DNA from: Streptomyces sp. NBRC 110611
GTDB lineage: Bacteria > Actinomycetota > Actinomycetes > Streptomycetales > Streptomycetaceae
Direction of reading: 5' to 3'
Assembly: GCF_001590865.1 (NCBI RefSeq)
Contig: NZ_BBUY01000004.1
Location: forward strand, 364,059-400,740
DNA: 36,682 nt
Positions 32,341 to 36,682 of this stretch are shown in pieces (the stretch's first letter is position 1; every line of letters starts with the position of its first letter). The notes beneath the pieces were generated by a model, which did no database searches, was not told where the DNA came from, and saw only the letters and a list, made by a program, of their open reading frames with translations. The position numbers and the translations under genes are program-made.

Positions 32341-33054
32341 CTAGCGCAGCCGCTCGGCGAGCATCGCCGCCTGGATGCGCCGCCCCACGCCCAGCTTGGA
32401 CAGGATGGACGACACCCGGTTCTTGATCGTCTTCTCCGCCAGGAACAGCCGCTGGGCGATCTGCCGGTTCGTCAGCCCCTCCCCGATCAGGTCCAGGATC
32501 TCCAGCTCACGCGGGGACAGCCGCTCCAGTTCGGGCGCACCGGACGGCTCGGGCACCGGCTGCGGCTCGCGCAGCCGCGCCATCACCCGCGCCGCCGTAC
32601 GAGGGTCGAGCATGGACCGGCCGGTCGCCACCGTACGCACCGCGGCCACCAGGTCGGAGCCGCCGATCTGCTTGAGCACATAGCCCGCGGCCCCCGCCAT
32701 GATGGCGTCGAACAGCGCCTCGTCGTCGTCGAAGGACGTGAGCATCAGGCAGGCCAGTTCGGGCATCCGGGCGCGCAGCTCCCGGCACACCTCGACCCCG
32801 CCGTGATCGCTGCCGTCGCTCGCGCCCTCGCCGAGCCGTACGTCCAGCACGGCCACCTGCGGGCGCGCCGCGGGCACCCGGGCCAGCGCCTCGCGCGCGG
32901 TCGCCGCCTCGCCGGTCACGGTGATGTCCGGCTCGGCTTCCAGCAGATCGCGTACGCCCCGGCGCACCACCTCGTGGTCGTCGAGGATGAAGACCCGCAC
33001 GGGGGCGGCGGGGGCGGCCAGTGTGTGCTGTGTAGCGGCCAGTGTGTGCTGCAT
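32341..33054 (-). CDS. DosR/NarL-family response regulator
   Basis: A 237-residue two-component regulator. The receiver domain (~19-135) has the acidic pair Asp25/Asp26 and phospho-acceptor Asp71 (AVLDVRLGEG), the switch Thr in LMLTSFDDDEAL and Lys in YVLKQIGGSD. The LuxR-type helix-turn-helix (~175-235) reads LSPRELEILDLIGEGLTNRQIAQ then EKTIKNRVSSILSKLG, very like DosR. The N-terminus carries a seven-codon duplication (MQHTLAA, TQHTLAA), which makes the start uncertain; the ATG at 33054 is used. Its stop codon lies at the edge of the inverted-repeat element. It is 29 bp downstream of the SLOG-like gene, so they share an operon whose promoter region holds a perfect GGGGCC palindrome, suggesting autoregulation. 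OsdR is the likely Streptomyces relative. Confidence 0.9.
   Translation of the reverse strand: MQHTLAATQHTLAAPAAPVRVFILDDHEVVRRGVRDLLEAEPDITVTGEAATAREALARVPAARPQVAVLDVRLGEGASDGSDHGGVEVCRELRARMPELACLMLTSFDDDEALFDAIMAGAAGYVLKQIGGSDLVAAVRTVATGRSMLDPRTAARVMARLREPQPVPEPSGAPELERLSPRELEILDLIGEGLTNRQIAQRLFLAEKTIKNRVSSILSKLGVGRRIQAAMLAERLR
33014..33051. repeat. 17-bp direct repeat, 21-bp period, in the response regulator start
   Basis: GCGGCCAGTGTGTGCTG occurs at 33014-33030 and 33035-33051. The period is exactly seven codons, so the coding frame is kept and the N-terminal heptapeptide is doubled. Confidence 0.85.
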
Positions 33055-33083
33055 AGATGTGTCGCTTCCCACGGGAGAAAAGC

Positions 33084-33662
33084 CTACGAGCCGGGTCGAC
33101 CCGGACGGCAGGCCGGTACGGCTGCGCGGGCGGCCCCGGCCGGCCACACCACGTCCACCGGGATGCCGCGGCCACGGGCGAAGGCCACCAAGTGCGCGGT
33201 GGCGTCGAGGCCGTTGGAGGGAGAACCGTCCCAGACGGCCAGCAGCCGGCCGCAGGTGGTGATCATCCGCTCGTCGGCCCTGACACAGGCGTCACGGTCG
33301 GCCGGATCGTACGCCAGCAGGCGCATATGCTCGGCCAGCGTCAGCAACTCCCCGGCCGCCGGGCGGTCCCGGTGCGGCAGCACCGCGGGCACCGCCCCCT
33401 GGGTGGGGAGCAGCACGACCAGTCCGCGGCCCGCCGCGCGCAGCGCGCGCCCGAACACCACCGGCAGCCCGGCGCCGGCCCGTACCAGTCCGTACGCGCC
33501 GTCGGCCAGCCGCTCCAGCCGGGCCGGCAGTTCGGCCTGCACCAGCTTCCACGCGTCGGGCGTGAGGTCCCTGTGACCCACCGCCCCCACCGGCGCGATC
33601 ACCGTTCCGCCCGTTTCCGCGGCATCCGCCACCTCCCGCTCGTCCTCGCCCACGTCCGTCAT
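33084..33662 (-). CDS. Protein with a SLOG-like nucleotide-sensor fold
   Basis: A 192-residue cytosolic protein. The pattern APVGAVGHRDLTPDAW near residue 25, a Rossmann-like core with LVVLLPTQGAVPAVLPH, and a C-terminal VWDGSPSNGLDATAHLVAFA then IPVDVVWPAGAAR resemble the SLOG superfamily (relatives of DprA and LOG), thought to bind nucleotide-derived ligands. The exact family is not certain. The ATG at 33662 is chosen from the translation start of the conserved core; no strong ribosome site is seen. It lies directly upstream of the DosR-like regulator on the same strand with a 29-bp gap, and is divergent from the PNPOx gene. A role as ligand sensor feeding the stress island is an inference from position. 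Confidence 0.6.
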   Translation of the reverse strand: MTDVGEDEREVADAAETGGTVIAPVGAVGHRDLTPDAWKLVQAELPARLERLADGAYGLVRAGAGLPVVFGRALRAAGRGLVVLLPTQGAVPAVLPHRDRPAAGELLTLAEHMRLLAYDPADRDACVRADERMITTCGRLLAVWDGSPSNGLDATAHLVAFARGRGIPVDVVWPAGAARAAVPACRPGRPGS

Positions 33663-33732
33663 GAACGGCCCGCCGCGGTATGGCAGGCGCCGGACCCGAA
33701 GGATCAGTGAACACAGTTCCGCGGTCCGGCAA

Positions 33733-33752
33733 CAGGGGCCGAACGGCCCCTG
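33733..33752. promoter_or_regulatory. Perfect palindrome, candidate DosR/OsdR box
   Basis: CAGGGGCCGAACGGCCCCTG has nine-base arms around a central AA. It lies between the divergent SLOG-response regulator operon (start 70 bp away) and the PNPOx gene (128 bp away). The shape (G-run, C, central AT-like pair, C-run) resembles the GGGAC-type DosR palindrome of mycobacteria. Related copies lie before ctaD and the kinase gene. Confidence 0.6.
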
Positions 33753-33880
33753 GCGACACGCCACCGGGTGTCCTCTACTGAGGCGGCCAGAACCTGCCGC
33801 CGGCCCCCGCGCGCCCGCCCGACGCGGACCGGCTTCCCGCCCGACGCGGAGCGGCAGCGCCGTCCGAAGGGATACGAACC

Positions 33881-36636
<2,756 letters not shown>

Positions 36637-36682
36637 CCTCCCACGTCTTTGTCTTTCCCGCCGTACCTTCCGTTTCGCCGTG

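Overview
The window is chromosomal DNA of a high-GC actinomycete, almost certainly a Streptomyces: G/C at nearly every third codon position, GTG and TTG starts, leaderless genes, and families typical of that genus (SHOCT, universal stress proteins, CBS-BON, monomeric isocitrate dehydrogenase, DUF5107). It holds 27 protein genes that I can support. I see no rRNA, tRNA, CRISPR array, prophage or intact insertion sequence.

Region 1 (1-9921) is metabolic and detoxification material: a secreted S15/CocE-type hydrolase, an orphan ferredoxin, a TetR regulator facing an SRPBCC-DUF2867 fusion across two operator-like repeats 22 bp apart, a GNAT-glyoxalase fusion, a DUF5107 protein, an old yellow enzyme next to a quinone oxidoreductase, and a VOC protein.

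Region 2 (9922-15494) holds less ordinary genes: an aminotransferase-fold protein with no lysine at all, a tiny secreted Gly/Leu-alternating protein behind 28-bp direct repeats, a Cys/His-rich putative metallothionein, an HNH-nuclease-like lipoprotein, and a 14-helix MFS exporter that appears leaderless. A 549-bp stretch without a supported gene follows.

Region 3 (15495-24962) is a membrane-organising locus: a PucR/CdaR-type regulator divergent from a YqiJ-like membrane protein, a YqiK-type flotillin, a 1627-residue AAA+ ATPase of the DUF3686 'DNA repair ATPase' type, and a CBS-domain protein. Two matching dyads (TGCCGG-N3-CCGGCA) lie between the regulator and the YqiJ-like gene. The products probably work together at membrane microdomains; the biochemical role is unknown.

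Region 4 (25002-34285) resembles the dormancy/oxygen-response regulons of actinobacteria (mycobacterial DosR, Streptomyces OsdKR): SHOCT protein, two tandem-domain universal stress proteins, a CBS-BON protein, an orphan cytochrome oxidase subunit I, a DosS-like two-GAF histidine kinase keeping the haem-ligand histidine, a DosR-like response regulator, a SLOG-like protein and a PNPOx-fold flavoprotein. Related GGGGCC/GGCCCC palindromes sit in both divergent promoter regions. A monomeric NADP isocitrate dehydrogenase (34417-36636) closes the window.

Short tandem duplications recur at gene boundaries, including one that has copied a stop codon three times and one that creates two five-codon reading frames chained by overlapping stop/start codons.
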